Origin: Micromonospora lupini
GTDB lineage: Bacteria > Actinomycetota > Actinomycetes > Mycobacteriales > Micromonosporaceae
DNA: 64,000 bases
NCBI RefSeq assembly: GCF_026342015.1
Contig: NZ_JAPENL010000001.1
Coordinates: forward strand, 744,001-808,000
Direction of reading: 5' to 3'
Below are positions 61,441-64,000 of this stretch, in pieces; position 1 is the first letter of the stretch; each line of letters starts with the position of its first letter. A program made the translations under genes and the position numbers. Below the pieces are notes generated by a model, which saw only the letters and a program-made list of their open reading frames with translations, searched no databases and had not been told where the DNA came from.

Positions 61441-64000
61441 TCAACGATCAAATCGGGCTCTCCGGGTCGCAGACCCGCGATCCTCTGTCGAGGTTCGCGG
61501 GTCGACAGCCCGGGACACCAGCAACGCGGCCAGCCCGGCCCGTGACGACACCCCCGTCTTGCGGAAGATGCGGGTCAGGTGAGCCTCCACCGTCTTGACT
61601 GTCACGTACACCTGGTCCGCCGCCTCGGCGTTGCTCGCGCCGGCCGCCACCAGCCGGGCGATGTCCCACTCCCGCCGCGTCAGGGTCAGCTCCCCGCCCG
61701 CCGCCGCGGCCGGCAGACGGCCCGCGGCCCCGGCGGCGCGGCTCTGCTCGCCTGCCACCGAGCGTCGCAGCGGCGGGGAGTCGACAAGCTCCGCGATGCG
61801 GCGGGTCTCGGCGAGTTCGACCTCCGCCGCCGACCACTCCCGGGCCTCGCACAGAGCGCGCGCCCGCACCAACCGCGCCGACGCCTCCTCCAGTCTCCAC
61901 CCCAGACTCGCGAACGAGTCCGCCGCCGCGGCGGCCAGCTCCGCGGCACAGCGCGGATCGACCTCCAGGGTCAGCCGCGCCCGGGTGGTCCGGGTCAACG
62001 CGCTCTGCCCCCGCAGCCCCAACCGCTCGGCGTACCCCTCCGCCACTGCCAACCAGCGCGCGGCCTCGTCGCACCGACCGGCCTTGTGGGCCATCTCGGC
62101 CAGGGCCGAGGCCCAGCAGGCCCGGTTGGTCACCTCGACCTGGTCGAGACCGTCACCGCCGCAGGCGCGCAGCAACGTCGACGTCGAGCCGGCCCGGTCC
62201 CCGGCGAGGAACCGCAGACGCACCGACACCCGCTGACTCGCCCCGTCGTACCAGTTCTCGCGGCGGGTGCCGGCGTCCAGCACGGCGGCGTCGGCCAGGT
62301 GGCGGGCCGCCGCCGGGCCGCTGCGCCACGCCACCGCGATGGCCCGGTACGCCCGTGCCAGCGCCACCATCGGGTCGATGCCCATGGCGACGGCCACCTC
62401 CTCGGCGTCCTCACCCTCGATCCGGGCCCGGTCCAGGCTGCCCAGTCGGGCGGTCACCGCGCTCCGGCCGAGCAGCAGCCAGGGGGTCAGCGCCACGAGA
62501 CCCGCGCGGCAGCAGATGTCCAGCGCACGGTCGAAGTGGTGCAGGGCCGAGCGCTCCCGCTCGTGGAAGTACTCGGCCCAACCCAGCAGGGCCAACAGGT
62601 CCGGATACCGAGCGAGGTCGGTGTCGGCGAACGCGTCCACCTCGGACGACGCCCGGTCCAGCGTCTCCTGCACCCGGATCCCGCAGTCGGTGTACGCGGC
62701 CACGAACGACTGCACCACCGCCGCTGTGGTCGCGCAGACCGCCGAGCCGGTGCGCTCGGCCAACGCGCTCAGAGTCCGGGCGTGCTCCGCCGTGTCCGGC
62801 GCTCCGCAGAGGGCGCCGGCGATCGCCGCCTCGACTGTCAGCAGGAACCCACCGTGCGGCTCCTCCGGCCCGTCCCGGTACGGCAGCAGCAGCGCGTACG
62901 CGTCGAACGGGCGGCCCAGCAACCGCTCCACCCGCGCCCGTGCGGCAACCGCCCGCAGCCGCTGGTCGCGGGTGGCGAGCGGACGGCGGGTCAGCTCCTG
63001 GAGCAGGGTGCGGGCCTGGCGCAGTTGACCCGCGCCGACAAGCGCGTCAGCCATCGCGAACTCCAGCCGCGTACGGCGTGGCTCGGTGACCTCGGCGGCG
63101 GGCAGCAGCCGCTGGACGTTTGTCATCCACCGGATCGCGGCGAGCCGGGGCACGAGACCGCTCTCCGCGGCCTCGATGAGCGCGTCGGCGGTCGCCGGTT
63201 CGGCGCACTGCCCGCTCGCCGACAGGTGCTCGGCGTACCGGCTGACCGGATGCCCCAGCTCGCGCAGCACGCGGGCCGCCGTCGCGTGCAGGCGTCGCCG
63301 TCGGCCGGGGGACAGCGCGCGGTACACCACCGTGCGGTCCACCTCGTGGCGGAACCGCAGCGTCGACGCCTCGGTGGGGTCGGTCCGCAGCAGGTCCGCG
63401 GCCACCAGCGCGTCGAGCAGGTCGCTGGTGACCTCCGGGCCACGATCGGCGAGCGCCGCGGCGAGCGCGGGCTCGAATCCGTCCGGGCGCACCGAGACGG
63501 CCTCCAGCATCTCCCGCTGCTCGTCGGTGAGCGCGTCGAGGTCGAGCTGGACCGCGCCCGTGACATCGACGGGCAGCTCGGCGGGCAGGCCACGCAGGGC
63601 GGCGACCGGGCCGTCCAGGGCGCCCGGGCGATAGGCCAGGACGTAGCGGGGCACGCCGCCGGAGAGCACGTGGACCCGCTGCGCCGCGCGTCCCTCCGTC
63701 AGGCCGAGCAGCGTGGCGACGCTGGCCCGGTCCAACGGTGTCAGGGTGACCGCCCGCCGGCTCAGGTAGGTGCCCGCGGCGAGCGCGGTGGTCACGCGCG
63801 AGGGCATCTGCCGCGGCCGGTACGCGCTGACCCACAGCAGACCCGGGGGCGGGGCCTGCGCGAGCCGACGCAGCAGCGTGGCCGTCTCGGGTGACGCGCT
63901 GTGCAGGTCGTCCAGGAGCAGCAGCGGCGGCCCACCGGCGCGTACCGCAGCGCAGGACTCGTCCGTCAGCGCGGTGATCACCTGCCCGACCTGCTGGCCG
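61441..64000 (-). CDS. LAL-family LuxR regulator (large ATP-binding), N-terminus outside window
   Basis: The frame runs off the right edge. The visible ~850 residues begin just before a Walker B-like LLLLDDLHS, so the Walker A part, ~100 residues, lies beyond the window. A STAND-type ATPase region, a long helical repeat region and a C-terminal LuxR helix-turn-helix (LTRREWDIARLVAAGASNAEAADQVYVTVKTVEAHLTRIFRKTG, read in parts) follow. LAL proteins (PikD type) are pathway activators in actinomycetes. It is the best candidate to activate the promoters carrying AGATAC elements. Any alternative start inside the window would remove the ATP site and is unlikely. Confidence 0.9.
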   Translation of the reverse strand, partial: GQQVGQVITALTDESCAAVRAGGPPLLLLDDLHSASPETATLLRRLAQAPPPGLLWVSAYRPRQMPSRVTTALAAGTYLSRRAVTLTPLDRASVATLLGLTEGRAAQRVHVLSGGVPRYVLAYRPGALDGPVAALRGLPAELPVDVTGAVQLDLDALTDEQREMLEAVSVRPDGFEPALAAALADRGPEVTSDLLDALVAADLLRTDPTEASTLRFRHEVDRTVVYRALSPGRRRRLHATAARVLRELGHPVSRYAEHLSASGQCAEPATADALIEAAESGLVPRLAAIRWMTNVQRLLPAAEVTEPRRTRLEFAMADALVGAGQLRQARTLLQELTRRPLATRDQRLRAVAARARVERLLGRPFDAYALLLPYRDGPEEPHGGFLLTVEAAIAGALCGAPDTAEHARTLSALAERTGSAVCATTAAVVQSFVAAYTDCGIRVQETLDRASSEVDAFADTDLARYPDLLALLGWAEYFHERERSALHHFDRALDICCRAGLVALTPWLLLGRSAVTARLGSLDRARIEGEDAEEVAVAMGIDPMVALARAYRAIAVAWRSGPAAARHLADAAVLDAGTRRENWYDGASQRVSVRLRFLAGDRAGSTSTLLRACGGDGLDQVEVTNRACWASALAEMAHKAGRCDEAARWLAVAEGYAERLGLRGQSALTRTTRARLTLEVDPRCAAELAAAAADSFASLGWRLEEASARLVRARALCEAREWSAAEVELAETRRIAELVDSPPLRRSVAGEQSRAAGAAGRLPAAAAGGELTLTRREWDIARLVAAGASNAEAADQVYVTVKTVEAHLTRIFRKTGVSSRAGLAALLVSRAVDPRTSTEDRGSATRRARFDR

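Overview
The window is very GC-rich (roughly 70% or more by eye) and is packed with short, translationally coupled actinobacterial genes (GTG starts, GTGA and ATGA overlaps, leaderless promoters, two TTA leucine codons). The style suggests a filamentous actinomycete, most likely a Micromonosporaceae member. The genus is an inference; no rRNA or tRNA gene is present to confirm it. Nearly the whole window appears to be one large biosynthetic gene cluster. It joins a yersiniabactin/coelibactin-like azoline-forming NRPS to a highly reducing (polyene-type) type II PKS.

Layout. 1-344: end of an ABC-2 exporter permease. 433-5776: accessory acyl-CoA genes (a double-hotdog thioesterase and a two-subunit acyl-CoA dehydrogenase pair), a VOC protein and a GMC-fold protein lacking both usual catalytic residues. 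5844-7136: free-standing condensation domain. 7215-25887: the NRPS operon, with a diiron oxygenase, NRPS 1 (ArCP-Cy-A-PCP-Cy-A-PCP), NRPS 2 (docking-Cy-A(MT)-PCP-degenerate TE), a saccharopine-dehydrogenase-like reductase, a thiazolinyl imide reductase, a type II TE, two subunits of a CoxLMS-type molybdenum hydroxylase and a carbamoyltransferase. 25936-33615: O-methyltransferase, VOC protein, two flavin monooxygenases, and a FAAL-ACP-methyltransferase operon. 33658-37611: aryl-AMP ligase, two O-MT-fold proteins lacking the catalytic His, and a ferredoxin. 38133-42830: two P450s plus the missing large subunit of the molybdenum hydroxylase. 42909-60746: a long PKS operon with a P450, FadA5-like thiolase, CoA transferase, KR, two FabZ-like proteins (one without its His), ACP, KS, CLF, a second KS, a truncated KS-like protein, a hydrolase, a hotdog thioesterase, an HCCA-isomerase-like protein, a class II aldolase, an AMP-ligase/P450 fusion, an SsuD-like monooxygenase and an FMN reductase. 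60733-64000: an unrecognised small helix-turn-helix protein and a LAL-family LuxR regulator truncated by the window edge.

Proposed logic (inference). The PKS makes a polyene that may be isomerised, cyclised and oxidised to an aryl or polyenoic acid, possibly trimmed by the beta-oxidation-like enzymes. The EntE-like ligase would load this acid onto the ArCP of NRPS 1. Three cyclisation modules would then add an unusual first residue (the A1 code is not a clean Cys code), then Cys, then C-methylated Cys, and the imide reductase would reduce one ring. Tailoring would use P450s, flavin enzymes, the molybdenum hydroxylase, methyltransferase(s) and the carbamoyltransferase. No salicylate synthase is present, so the starter is probably not salicylate.

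Regulation. Seven of the divergent or upstream promoter regions carry paired AGATAC or AGATAT-type elements, usually near the -35 position. Several genes have a TAnnnT -10 box only 6-8 nt from the start codon, which implies leaderless transcripts. The LAL regulator or the small HTH protein is the natural candidate to read the shared element.
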